From Austropuccinia psidii (lineage: Eukaryota; Basidiomycota; Pucciniomycetes; Pucciniales; Sphaerophragmiaceae), in assembly GCA_023105745.1 (NCBI GenBank), contig JALGQZ010000006.1, positions 31,573,686 to 31,637,685 on the forward strand: 64,000 nt of DNA, read 5' to 3'. Below the pieces are notes generated by a model. It had not been told where the DNA came from and searched no databases. It worked only from the letters and a program-made list of their open reading frames with translations. Both the position numbers and the translations under genes were made by a program. Positions 25,118-37,330 of the stretch are shown here, piece after piece (position 1 is the stretch's first letter; the number at the start of each line of letters is the position of its first letter).

Positions 25118-28100
25118 TTATGAATCTTCGTCTTCATCTTCTTCAATTACTGATGCATGTAATTCAATCAGACATTCATTAAAAATTCTTTTCTTCTTTT
25201 CTAAATTTCCATCAATACTATTTCGATGGTCGATTGAAGGAACGTGTTGTGGTCTTAATTTGGCATTTGTTAACTTTTCATACATTAAATTGCTATGACC
25301 ATTAATGTTGCATGTTAGTTCTAAAAGTTTTTTATATTGTTCGAATGAATAAACTGGGCCATTTCGGATTGATTGCATGATAGCCTAAAGAGTTTTTTTA
25401 GATAAGAATGAGTTTTTTTTGCTGCAAAAAACAACCTGAAGAAAACTTGTTCTGTTTCTGACCTGATGTCCGTTAGACCCCATTTCCCAAAATTTTCGAC
25501 TTTTTTCGAAATCGCCATAAGATAATTCACTTTTGCTTTCAGAGATCAAATTTTCTTTCCGTGATTGATTGTGATGATCAAAAAAGTTTCGGTTTATTAA
25601 AGACTTCATATTTTGTTCTAATGAAACCACATTTCGATATATTTTTTTAAAACCTAATTCATTACCAATCTTCAATTTAATTATTTGATCTATCATGAGC
25701 TCATTCATCAAGTTTACTAATCCATTAAATATAAATTGTTTTTCACTTTGATTTAAACTTTCGTTGATCGAATTTTCCGAACTATTGATCAATGAATTTA
25801 ATTCAACAATTTTAGGTTCAGGTTCAGTGGAATCTGAAGAGTTTAAAAAATAAGTTCCATCCTTAAATGTGAGATTAATATAATGATACGCTTGAAGACG
25901 AAGTTCCAAGTGCAATGTGAATAAAATTGTCTGGGCCAGATTAGATAAAGAGCGATGGACCAAAAGGAAGCGTCTGAAAAAAGAGCCATTACAAAAATTG
26001 ATCAAAGTGTCCAATAGATTTGGAAACAAAAAACAAAAGTTACCTTAAGATTGTGCTAGTCAATGGTAAACGAAAACCTAACGCAATGCCATGACGTTCT
26101 ACGGGGGGCTCGAACTGTGAGGTTAAATCTTGATCCAAACTGCCATTTATTAGTTCTTCGTCCTCTGATGACGGCATGACTTTCACTGTACTTCCAAGGC
26201 AACGAATAAATGCAATCAAACACTTCTACTCATCTCAAGCAATCAGCTATTGCACAATTTATATCATTTGGTCAATTTAATTTGAGCTTGCTGAAAAACA
26301 AAAGATGCTTACCATTGTACTATGTAAATGAGCCAGAGCAGTAAGTTTTTTTGACGATTGAATTAGGTCAGCAGAGCTCAGGACTCGAGATTTCAGGGCT
26401 TGCTGCTCGATCTTACAACACTTTTTTGATAGTTTCTTTAAGGTGTGATCATCAAGCTAGTGAGGAATAAATTAAAATGAGTTAAACACGAATTGTAATA
26501 AATGCCCATCGCGAAAAATCCATCACATACGGTGGAGTGACTTAGCAAGCCTTGGAGGCATTGAAAAAGTTCTGGTTTCTGAGCCCAATCTGCGGCAAGC
26601 TTTAAATTGGCATGTGGAGCGTTCTCGTCGACTGTCAGTGTAGTTTCACTAGATTCTCGAACGACAATTTCTAATAACGGAGAATTATTCAGTCAAAAGC
26701 TATGAAGACTTTTGAATATGATATGATGATCTGATAAGAATATGAACCTTTAAACCGCCCATAACATTTTTGGTAGTATTGTACGACTAAACTAACTAAC
26801 AATGCGCCATGCTTTTCTTGGTGAAATGGAGTAGAATGCAGCATTTCGCATATGCGTTCAACTAGCGCAAGTAAAGCCGTGAGCGACTGTGAGGTTTGAT
26901 TAGTATTCTTGGCTTTGGTTTAAATGGATGGCAAGAGGGGAGAATATTATAAAGCTTACTTTGGCAACGGGTACATGCCAGACTGACATCTGTCGTAAAG
27001 AAACCGTAGCCGTAAGAGCAGAATTTGTTGATGGCTCAATAGTGGTATTTTGAAATGCATCGGGAGCTAATGAATTCAAAAGGTTTAGACAATTTGATGA
27101 AATGCTTTCATCGGATGAGGGAGCCCAACTCAATCTTGTGACGTACCATTGATAAAATACTCAAAGATGCAAATTATTCTTTCTTCTAATTGAGGCAAAA
27201 ATGAATGTAATACGAATTCGTCCAAGAAATCAGAAAATCCACCAAATTGTGTCAACTTTTTCCCACTATCATGATTCCATCCACTAGATGAATTTTCAAC
27301 TAGATTAAGTTCAGTGTCATTAAGGCCTGTGTCTTCCGTCATCTCCCTTGAAGGTTCATCATTTAAGCCCATCATCACACCAGTGGGCAACACATCTTTT
27401 GCTCGCTTAAGAAACTCTAAAGTAGGCTTGAGTAAGAGATCAAAGTGGAAAGCATCAGATTTGACGAGGAGTCGATGAGGTCCAATCGCACGTCCAGTCG
27501 AATTATCATCATTTCTAAGACCAGTGACTAGTAGAGCGCCACCAACCCCTTTAGAATTTAGAACCAAACCTGGTACTGAAATTCGTAATGCTGAGTCCAA
27601 GTTGGACTCGTGCAGCCTCAAGTCTTTGAGGCTCGATTTCAACTCGGAATCTTTGAATTTGAAGAGTTGCTTGTTAGAATCTTTCCAAGGCATGTTTGAA
27701 TTTGAGGAGGCAAAGCCACCGCTAATGTTTATCTTCAGTACTTCAGCGATAGATGACATTGGATTGCGTCGAGTCGTGATAGTGGAAGGATGATTTCTAG
27801 CTTGAGCCTGAATTCCTTCAGTGGCTGAGAATTGATCTGAGCTAGATTCAGTTAAATAGGCATGAATCAAAGCTAAAAGTTCGCTTTGGATAGGTTTCCA
27901 AACTTCTAGTAATGAAAATAAGACAAGGTTAGGCTTTATGCCATCTTCTTTGAAATCTTTGCGTTCACTGATTCGTAAAGAGACCTCATAGAGGACTCTA
28001 AAAGATTGTAAGGTGGCATCTAATTTAGAATAAAGTGTCCAAAAAAAATCTTGAATAATATGGGCGATTGATTCGAGTTCCTTGATTTCATTGCCGTTGA

Positions 28101-30584
28101 TTTTGAAGCCAGAAAACAAATGACTAGCTTGACTACCAGTCGCAAAGTTCAGTGGTGATGTACCAGGCAATTGACTTTGGCCAGTGCTAATTAACAGATT
28201 TACCATAGTTAAAGATCTTTTTAATGAACACCTACTCGTACTCGATACCCCAAAGGTTCTTTTGGCGCCTTCGTGTCTTTCATCGACTTGATTGGATGTA
28301 TTTTCTACTAATGCGTAAATTTCAATAGGAACTCTTTGAAGAATGGTATCTAAGCCCAAGCTAATCTTGCGAAGAACCACGAGGCTTTCGATCAAACTTT
28401 CAATATAACCAAACGAATCCAATTCTGGGTTTGTGATTTGATTGCGCAATTTCTTAGAAGCAAGAGTGCCACTATTAGTTAAAGATATTCGAATATCACT
28501 TTCATTTTGATCATTGATAGATTGATGAATTTCCGATGAACCAAGTTCGAGGAAAACATCAGCCTGGTCTACTAAAGGATTGGACTGTGGTTTCGTTAGC
28601 AGATTATTCAAAAATTCTTGAAGACGCGATGTGGTAAGATGAGATTGATTAAGCTGTGTAGTATTTCGATTTAAAGAAAGATGTGAAAGGTTCCAAGTTT
28701 TTGATTTATTTAAACTTTTTTTTTGATGAAAGGGAGGTTCAAATGGGTCGAGTTTGGCTTGATTGAGAGATTGAAGGATAGGCACTAGAATGAAAATTGG
28801 AGGTGACGATTTAAAAAGTTAAAAAGATTTCAAGTCTTTTTGATTAACCAGAAATCAGGCTTACAAGTGACTTGACCTTTGTGATAAGCTGACCACTTGT
28901 TGTCACAAAAATGAGTTTTAAGATATAAATGATTTTGAAGTTCTTCGATTAAGATTTCGAAAAGGACGGATTCTTGATTGACCAAATAAGATCTCAAATC
29001 GCTCAAACCACCAATTTCGGATAATTGGGGATTATTGATAACCTTGAGCGACCTAACCAATAAGACGGTAGCGGATAGAAAGCTTTTGGAGGTAATTAGC
29101 CTTTCAAGTCTCTCTGGGACTTGCTTTAATTTATCACTATGGATAGACAGACAGGAAAATGAAGATGAAAAAAAATTGAAGGCCGTAAAATGGTTTTTTG
29201 ACGAGAATTACCAAATGAAGTGTCACTAGGTCAGTTGACGATGATCATCAAAAAAAAATTATAAGAATTTCAGATAAAAGTCGACCGACATTGTATTGAT
29301 AAGTTTGAGCATTTCTTGAAGCATTTCTCTTTTAGTTTGAAGGATTTTCATCTCAGTTCCTTTGCTACTAGTTGAATTATTATTAAAAGTAGAAGTAGGA
29401 GTTGCTGTACCTAACGTTAAACGACATTCGAATAATTTAGCTTTTAGATCAGAAACTTTCTTGTAACTTTGATCTACGCTTGCTTTGACGAGATTATAAG
29501 AAGTTAAAGATGCATCGAATTGACGATAACTTGCTTGAATTGTTAATTGTAATGCTTTTTCTAATTCCGCTTTGAGTTTAAGAAATGACGATAAAGAGGG
29601 GATTGATTTTTCTTTTTGATCGATCAAATCTGTGGACCTTTTTGACTCTGATTGATTTGAATTCTCATTATCTAAAAGTTCTAAAGCTAAACCGACAGGA
29701 GTGAAATGAGATGACGGATGATGATCATGATTAGGACCAGCGATTCCAGTGTGATCCCAGTTGAGTTTAATTTTTTCGAGTACACGTTCGATTTCTTGAA
29801 ATCCTGGTGTTAGAGGGTAAGATTGATTGTTTAACATGGTAGGTACTTGATCGAGTTGATGATTTTGATTGATAGAATTTTGTGGATTTAAATTTGAAGC
29901 TGCTCTATGCGGACGAGTTTTGAGACGATCAAGACTAGCTTGTTTAACAGTTTGAGTAGAGAAAGCTTCGATGACGTTCCTAGCGCCATATAACCTTTTA
30001 GCATCACGTAATTCATCAGGAGATAAGAGGTCGGTTTTGGCGTGATGATCAAATGAGCCATTAGAGGAGGATGAGACAGATCTTTGATGAATGCGATCAA
30101 TTTGAGAGTCATGAGACGAAGATTGAGAGATATCTTGACGAGCTCGATAATCTTGATTGAGATAACCATTTCTGTTTGGATTATTATTAGAGTTGGAAGG
30201 AGATTGACGTTGAATGTCTTGATGAGCTGTGATTGCCTGAAAGAGTTTATTATTTCTTTTGATTGGTTGATGATTAATTTGAGATGATTGAGCTTGAAAT
30301 TCAGGAGATTTTTGAAGAGAGTTTGATTGAGATGAAAGAGGAGAATGATAGAAATCATCAGGATTGTTTAAAGATCCGTTTGTGACGATGATACCAGGCT
30401 GTCTGGCTGCGCTACGTTGAGGTCTTGAAGGGGGTAAATGAGGAGAAGAGTGAGCTGCATTGTTAAAATTGACTAGATCGTTTGAAGGTCTTCTTGGCTG
30501 CGGTTCAGTGCTATTTGATTGAAAGATCGAAGGTTGTGAATGATTTTGAGGTTGATTTGGTCTGAGATCACGAGTTCTTGACAT
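25118..30584 (-). CDS. SEC8: Exocyst complex subunit Sec8 (EXOC4), ten exons
   Basis: Sec8 is a core subunit of the octameric exocyst, which tethers secretory vesicles to the plasma membrane at growth sites (family knowledge). Exons (minus): 30584-29290, 29136-28865, 28784-27147, 27066-26960, 26886-26748, 26670-26531, 26456-26313, 26222-26044, 25973-25436, 25384-25118. All junctions are GT..AG, phases agree throughout, and introns are 51-153 bp. The sum is 4719 nt, 1572 residues. The first ~260 residues are Ser/Asn/Gln-rich and probably disordered. The conserved Sec8 N-terminal domain starts near residue 264 (VLEKIKLNWDHTG) and runs to LSDLRSYLVNQESVLFEIL and HLYLKTHFCDNKW in exon 2. The helical C-terminal part includes EFVLHSFLPQLEE, LHSTPFHQEKHG and LFTLHLELRLQAYHY; the end is acidic. 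The start at 30584 is the first in-frame ATG. Weakest junctions: donors of intron 1 (GTCGGT) and intron 9 (GTTGTT), and the acceptor of intron 7. Length exceeds the yeast protein (about 1065 residues). Confidence 0.93.
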
Positions 30585-31101
30585 GATGATGATTGATTTG
30601 AAGCAATCCAATTAGATGAGTGATGGAATCATTAAAAACTTTGACAGTTTCGATGATCTCGATGACGATTTCGATGATGAAGACGAAGATTGGGTTAGAT
30701 TTTATTTTGATGATAATGATTGGATGAATCGAAGATGATGATGATGACTATTAGAAATCGAATTGGATTGGTTGAACGCTGATCAACGTTGGTCGAAGAA
30801 AGTGATAGATGGAGCTTGATTACATAATCAATTCAATTCAATTTCAATGATCGATCGATTTGGCTTACGTAAGATTTGAGGGCGCTTACCCTGGCAAGAG
30901 CCTTCCATAGAAGTAAGCTACAAGCATTTATGAAGTTTTTTAATGTCAATTACTTGAAAATTTATAGATTTTTTGAAGAAAAGAAAGAAAATCTATCAAA
31001 ATTCTCCAAAAAAACATTCAAAATCTAGCAAATGAATAAGAAATTTAACCAGGGCCTCAAAAGAAACAACTAGTGCAGTATGAAACAATAATCATAAGGG
31101 C
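30585..31101. promoter_or_regulatory. SEC8 upstream region
   Basis: About 300 bp upstream of the SEC8 ATG are rich in GAT/ATC repeats (for example around 30650-30750), with much lower AT bias than the surrounding repeats. This should contain the promoter and 5' UTR. No clear TATA box was found. The boundary to transposon sequence is near 31100. Confidence 0.5.
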
Positions 31102-31479
31102 TAGTTCCTTGACTTGGTGTTGGAAATTTTGAAGATATTTCTTACCAATAACTTGATTAATTTGTATTTTTTTATCTATTAATTAATAAATTTCAAAAAA
31201 TATCTACTATATTCTTCTGAGATCTTAGTGGAGTCTTGATTCAATACTTCCAGCTAACCTTGAGGTTTTTAACATCATGCTCATTTATATGAATTCTGGG
31301 GCTTCATCTTTGTCTATTTTCTTTTATTGCATTTTTACTCATCATCTGCTACTCTCATCAAGAGTAAATCCAACTTTTTTTTGGTGGTGGGTGGTTTGTT
31401 GTTTCACCTGAACTATCCATACCTTTCATTTTAGAAACTGATTTGATTGCCTAGTTTTTCCCTTTTTAGGGCATCTCCT

Positions 31480-32510
31480 TCAGTTGATTGACATGCCTGC
31501 ATACCTTGGGTTGGAGCAGTGGATCCAGATAGTTTGCATGTGGAATTCTGGACTATCTATCCAACAAATTTCTCTGAAAGTTGAGAATCCAAAATAAACT
31601 ATATACATTACAATCAGAAAATTTTGGGATCATGGGACCTGTGCAAACCAATAAACTTGCAATTGACCAAAAATCCTCAATAATAAAGACTGCCAACAGT
31701 TGGACTGGCTCATAAGCCAAAACAGGAAATAAAACCTGAAAAAAATATCAGAGGACATTCCCAAGGAAGTCAATCATTGCACAATCAGAAAGGCAATATA
31801 TGCTCTTGGTAAAAGATTATGTATTTCCTTAAAAAATACATACCTGAAAGCATTGGATTTCAAAAGGCAATTGAGCTTTTACCACCAGTTTGGCCATTGG
31901 AAAATCCAGAAGTGGTCCTTAATTTTCCTTTGAATTAGGGAAAAAATGAAATAAAGTACATGTTTGGCGCACAACTCAATAAAAGCATATCCTTGAGAAT
32001 CTTCAAGTTAATCATCAATCAGGAAGACAATTGATTATGTTTTGGGGTGCATTAATTGGAAGGAAAAAAGGTCAACTGGTATTTTTAGATTACAACCAAT
32101 CAACAGAAAGATTCATTAAACAGGTTTATGATCTAAATCTCAAACATTTTCACAATTTCATGGTGGATGCCCCATAAATTTGTATCCAAGAAAGCATAGC
32201 TATTATGGAAGACAGAACTCCAATTCACACATCCAGGATCTCAAGTGCATGGCGTGCAAGCAATTGGATTTCTAAAATTCCCTGGCCAGCAAACTACCCC
32301 TATCTGAATCTGATAGAGAGTGTGTGGAAAACAATCAAGACACAAGCTAAAAATCATCACCAGCCTCACACAATGGATGTATTATGAGTCATGATTCAGA
32401 TGTCATTGAACAAACTCTCCCAAAAATTCTTTGACAAGCTAGTATTTAAGATGCATATTAAGATTCAGGAAGCTATTAGTGCCAATGAGGGACCCACAAA
32501 ATGGTAGTAC
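31480..32510 (+). pseudogene. Tc1-type transposase remnant (DD34E)
   Basis: Read across frames from 31480: LEQWIQIVCMWNSGLSIQQI is the N-terminal helix-turn-helix. Later come GQLVFLDYNQSTERFI, then MEDRTPIHTSR at 32205, and NYPYLNLIESVWKTIK, the C-terminal catalytic segment. Between the Asp of MED and the Glu of LIES there are 34 residues, giving the DD34E spacing typical of Tc1 transposases (family knowledge). Stops occur at several places, for example just upstream of 32205. The longest open piece is 60 codons (32205-32387). Transposition activity is not possible from this copy. Confidence 0.88.
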
Positions 32511-32700
32511 GTCTATCTCATACTGTTTTTGTCACATAATTTATTTCTGGCAATTTTACACTGCTTTGTAAAAAATTCTTATTGCATTTCTTCTATCTTG
32601 TGTGAAATAGAATCAATTTAATATTAAAATAACTTTTCAATATGCAGGATAACCTGTTGGAAAGTGACTTAATTGTTTTATGCACAGGGAATTGTGATTT

Positions 32701-32729
32701 TAAAAAAAGGTCTATGTGACCTTTTTTTA
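32701..32729. repeat. Perfect 12-bp hairpin near the transposon right end
   Basis: TAAAAAAAGGTC (32701-32712) and GACCTTTTTTTA (32718-32729) are exact complements with a 5-base loop. It sits about 40 bp inside the right terminus of the Tc1-type element. Confidence 0.95.
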
Positions 32730-32767
32730 TGAACAAAAGTGTCCAAATACATGCTTTGGGGAACTAT

Positions 32768-34294
32768 AAGCTAAGAATAGTGTTATGAATGTTTTTGAAA
32801 CTTAATATTACTGTATTGTTACATAAATGTGTGATACACCCATAGTGGATATCAGTCTTGAAGGCTGAATTACTATTTTGACATGAAAATAGCCAAGGGG
32901 GACAAGACATCAAAGAGAGCCAGGGTACCCAGCTTTTGACGCCTCCAAGGCATGGATTATCATGGACCAATTAGTATAATAAAGAATTTTGGAATTTGTA
33001 TACCAAGTTAAAGTCCCATTAAAACATAAGAAAATAGCAAACAAGCTGCTATTTTAATGTGACAAGAAGGTAATGAGCAAACATGAATCCTGTAACCATG
33101 TGAAATATTAATTATTTTCCATGGATAAACCTTAAAATAGGAATTAAATCCCTTTTGGTACTACTATCCATTCATTTACCTCATGGAAACCAGCTATTAC
33201 TGTGAAATTTGCTTTTCTACATAGAAATAAGGTAAAAACTTCAAAAAATTCATTGAAAATACAATTCTTAATTAATATTTCTGAAACTTTCAGGAAAAAT
33301 GAATAAAGAAATGATACATATAAAAACCAACAATAATTATGAATTCATAATTCAAATAAAAAGTTTTACTTATAGTCCATTTTTGATGATTCCATGTGAA
33401 ACACTAAATCTTCAAAAATTCACAGAAAATACAATCTGTGATTAAATTTCCAATAACATTGATAAATTAGAGAATTTAATTGTGATCTTGAGATAAAAGA
33501 AGATTTAAAGTTGTCAATCCCTATCTCTTAGCCATAAATGGGTTGTAGTAACATAAAATGACTTAATTAAGTAATTATTATAATCTTACATGACAACAAG
33601 GGATGTAATTAAATAATCCAAAGAATATAATTGGTCTCTAACTCATTTTTTTCAGTTTTCTCCATGGAATGCCTCTGTGTGCCATGATTTACTTAAAAGA
33701 GGCCTCCTCTTGCTGTTTTTTCCAAATCATCTTATTATTCAATCATATCATTAGTACTAACAAGTAATTATTAGTTAATTCTTTTCTTAAGTATTTTAAA
33801 TCTTTCCAAATAAGTAAGAAATAAATTAAATTATAGGAATATACTATTTAAAATAGCTCTTAGCTTTTATATTATTTTAATACTGTTATAAAACAATTTT
33901 GCTCCTTTAAAAACCACAAATAATCTATCAAATCACTATACCCATTATTTCAAAGGTATTATTGGAGTATTAGTGAGTTTTTTCACTTAAATTCTTGAAT
34001 TTATTATCTATTAATAGTTTTCTTCAAGAATTATCTTTAGAATTATACATTAAAATAATTTCATATTATTGTAATAAGAAGTTTTATTATTAATACTTCT
34101 TTTAATTTATTCTAGTAGAAAATTACTGCTTACTGTTATAATCACTAGCAGTGTATGACAAGTAAAAGAAATAATTAAGAAATTATTTATTTATTTGTGG
34201 TTAAAATAAATCCATTTATTATATTCCATGAGAAAACTAATACTACTCTTGATCAATAATAGTATTATTAAGAGTTTTATAGACACATCTTACA
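32768..34294 (+). repeat. 3' part of a Gypsy LTR
   Basis: This aligns with LTR positions about 371-1922 of the full element. It starts at CTAAGAATAGTGTTATG (32771), contains the shared AGAGAGCCAGGGTACCC core at 32914, and ends ...CATCTTACA at 34294. Divergence from the 44-kb copy is considerable. The bases after 34294 do not resemble the primer-binding site seen after other 5' LTRs, so this is a solo LTR or a 3' LTR rather than a 5' LTR. The first ~370 bp are missing, replaced by the Tc1-type element. Confidence 0.85.
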
Positions 34295-36009
34295 ATGTGC
34301 TTGAAGCTATTGTTCAGATAATTCAAAAGATGTTTTCTTTTACTTTCAGATAGCTAGCTTGGTATATTTAAGGTATGTGTAAAAAAACTTGATTTCAATT
34401 AACTACTTTTAATTTCCTCAAAGATCTTTTACATTGAGAAAAATAATCTAAAATTATTAATGAGTTTTTAAATTGAAAATATTCCCATAGAGTTCAATTC
34501 TTAGTGGTAAAAAAACAATATTTCAAAGATTTAGTTTTTTGCAAAAATCAAGGATTTCTTCATAGATAATTTAAAAGTTGATTTCAGGGATGAGGAGGAA
34601 TCAGACTGTGACTTTAAATAAGAGCACAAGAATGAAATGCAAACGTACCATGTTTTACCATAAACATGGTACATAGGAAGGAGTGAAATAGGCATCTCTA
34701 AAAATCATTAAATCAAATAAAGGTAAAATAAGGCCATACGAACAAATAGCAGTAACTAAAAAAAGCTAGTATTTACATGTGGCCATATGAAGTAGAAAAC
34801 CTGCTACTCTTAGGAAATATTATTCTTATGACCAAACAATAAAATTTTTCCAAATTATTGAGGCTGTACACTCTTGCTCAGAATAAAACTTAATCTGCAC
34901 CTCTTATATAAATTATAGAGTTTGTATAACAGACAAACCAAGTAGATTCTATTATTAGAGCTGTTAATTAGGGATACCTAATGGTACTATATAAAGGACT
35001 GTAGAATCACTGGATTAGAAATTACCACACAAATACTATTTGTCAAACCTGGAAAAATAATACCACCTTTTCACCTCTCATCTAGCTTACACAGTTTTGA
35101 TGGGAGACCTGTCAAATAGTGTAATTTCTGGAAGTTATATAGTAAGGCTAAATGAAGATGGAACCCTTACTCATTTATCTTACACAGATAAAAATTTATT
35201 GATACTTTTCTCTCAAAACAAGAAAAATACTATTTCATAGATAATTAAAAATACTTTGAACCTGTATGACTTTGAAATAATTAATACAAAGTGGTTTGTA
35301 AGTATATACATCTTGTAGAGCTCAATTATGGCTACACTTTTAGCTACTTTTGAGCTCTTTATCTCCAAACCTGACAAAGGTATTGAGGATTTAAAGCTAT
35401 ACTCCCACATCAAGTGGTATTGTGGGATAATATCCCAGAAAATAGAGCTATAAAGTGTAACCACAAGAAAAAAGTCTTCTTATAAGTGTATTAATAATAG
35501 CTTGGAGGATAAATCAACTCCCCTTCCTGTACATGGTGGTACTGTGGGATACTCTGCCATATAATTGAATTATGAGTAATCAAAGCTATTCAAAAGATGA
35601 TTGAGATTTTATTACTAATAACCTGACTCATCAGAGGGAAGCAGAAATGTAATATACAGATTTTATCAGAGCCACAAGGGAAAGTCTGGAAGGTTTGTAG
35701 AAAAGGTTTTTTACCCTGTATGGGGTAAAAATGAAAACTTGTTGTCCCAAAACCACATTTCTGCTCATTTCAAGGCTGTATTGAGCCTTTGGGACAACAA
35801 TTAAGCCATAGGTGTAAAATCTTTCTACTCGGTGGTTGTTTGCAAAAGTGGATAGCCGTCCACTTCCCTGGAGTAAGATAAAAGAGGTCTTCTACTCACC
35901 AAAATAAGAGCTTATCTTTTTTATTGGATTTCTTATGTAGGATAGCTGTCACAAACAGAAGTACTCTTAGAATTGATTAAATATAACTATAATATTATTT
36001 ATTGTTTAA
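34295..36009. repeat. Hairpin-rich repeat (related to 58640-60000)
   Basis: There is no coding potential. This stretch contains many exact short inverted repeats (see findings) and shares blocks with 58640-59480, for example the block CTCAGAATAAAACTTAA (34879) against CTCAAAATGAAACTTAA (58860), and the block with TTTTGAGC and a following hairpin near 35350 and 59309. It may be part of an LTR of another large element family; its boundaries are not determined. Confidence 0.65.
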
Positions 36010-37330
36010 ATTATTATTTTTATCCAACAGGTAATTGGGGAAACCAGGGCTTTCTGTAGAGATATCAACAGCATATTATTTTAGTAGTTCCTCTTTAGCT
36101 TATTTTTGAATATTGATTTTGTGTCACACTTATAGCTATAGCCATTTTAGTACTATATCATAGAGTAGTCTTGAAAATGTTTGTTTTACATAACCACATA
36201 TAAAACAAGCTAACTCAGACTAAAATTTTAAGTACTCAAAACCCATAAATTGTATTTTTACAAAAAAAAACAATTTTTTTATAGAAAATAGATGGATATT
36301 TTTTTTTGATTTATCAAATACATGGAGTTAAGGCCCTATCTGTATTAAAATTAAAAATTGAATTAAAGTGTTGCCATAAAATGTGCAAGAAAAAAAATAA
36401 ATCTAATAAAGGCTCAAATAGGAAAAAATTCACCACAACATCATCAATAGCATATGAAATTATTATTAAAAGTATATATTTTTCCCTTTCCATGTAAAAA
36501 TGTTTGTCTGATAGCAAAAAAGAAATTTGCATACCCATTATTATCAGTTTTATACCTGTTTTTATATATTTAATTCTTAATATCAGTAAAGACAGTTCTT
36601 ATGTACACTGAATGAGTTTCAAAATTGTGTAAAAAGCTCACTATTTTATGTGGAAAATGATTAAGGAACACAAATAACAGTGAAGAGAGCCAGGGTACCC
36701 CAAGATCCAAGGTCTCTTAGAAATTACTACTCTCTGAGCAAGAAAAAAGGTGGCTTATAGATTTATCAATTAATTACTACACATTTAGGAATCTATTTAC
36801 TCAGGCTAAGCCTCATTGAATCATTAGAAAATAGGAGATGAGCTACTATTTTGAAATTCCAAGGAGGTGATTAGCATCTCAAACACTTCTACCCAATTCA
36901 ATTTCAATGATTCATTATGAATATAGAAAAATATCTTACTAAAAACCTTGTTAGAGTAGTAATGGAAATACAGATTGGAAACATGAATTTATCTTACTTG
37001 CAAGCCTGCATCACATATAAAATGGTATAAACCTGAAAAAATTGATTGATAATACATTTCTAAATAAGTAATTTGATAATAATTTTGAGAAAATGAAGAA
37101 TTAAAAACATTTTCATTCCAAAAAAATCAAGCTCTGAAGCTCAATTGAAATTTTTACCTATAGTTCATTATTGGAGATTCTACATTAAAGACAAGATGTT
37201 TTAAAATACACAGAAAATACAACCTGTGATAGCATTGAAAATGAAACCAAGAGATTAAAGAAAATAATATTTGAATTTCAATAGAAGAATATTGATAGTA
37301 GTAATTATGGCTTTTTTTCCACCCAATAAG
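36010..37330 (+). repeat. LTR, first two-thirds (diverged copy)
   Basis: This aligns with LTR positions up to about 1150 of the 44-kb copy. Matching points are the CACCACAACATCATCAATA block (36431), the conserved 17-mer at 36684, the GAGGTGATTAGC block near 36874 and the ACAACCTGTGAT block at 37222. The left end is uncertain, because divergence is high. Confidence 0.7.

Larger units (their letters stand above)
31102..32766 (+). mobile_element. Tc1/mariner-type DNA transposon, inactive
   Basis: A 1.66-kb element bounded by TAGTTCC at 31102 and its complement GGAACTA ending at 32766, with the TA target dinucleotide forming the outer bases. Only the outer 7 bp of the inverted repeats match perfectly; further in they are diverged. 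It contains a decayed transposase (next entry). Its right end joins directly to an LTR fragment (32768) at an internal LTR position, so it probably inserted into, or next to, that LTR. Left-end placement is less sure than right-end. Confidence 0.7.

Noticed and set aside
27524..27793. 89-codon frame antisense to SEC8 exon 3
   Set aside because: It is a shadow of the coding exon with no domain.
29888..30358. 156-codon frame in another frame of SEC8 exon 1
   Set aside because: Exon 1 is Ser/Asn/Gln-rich, which opens the alternative frame as Ile/Leu-rich sequence; no domain.
30585..30611. Upstream extension of SEC8 to 30611
   Set aside because: The triplet at 30611 is TTG; the first in-frame ATG is at 30584.
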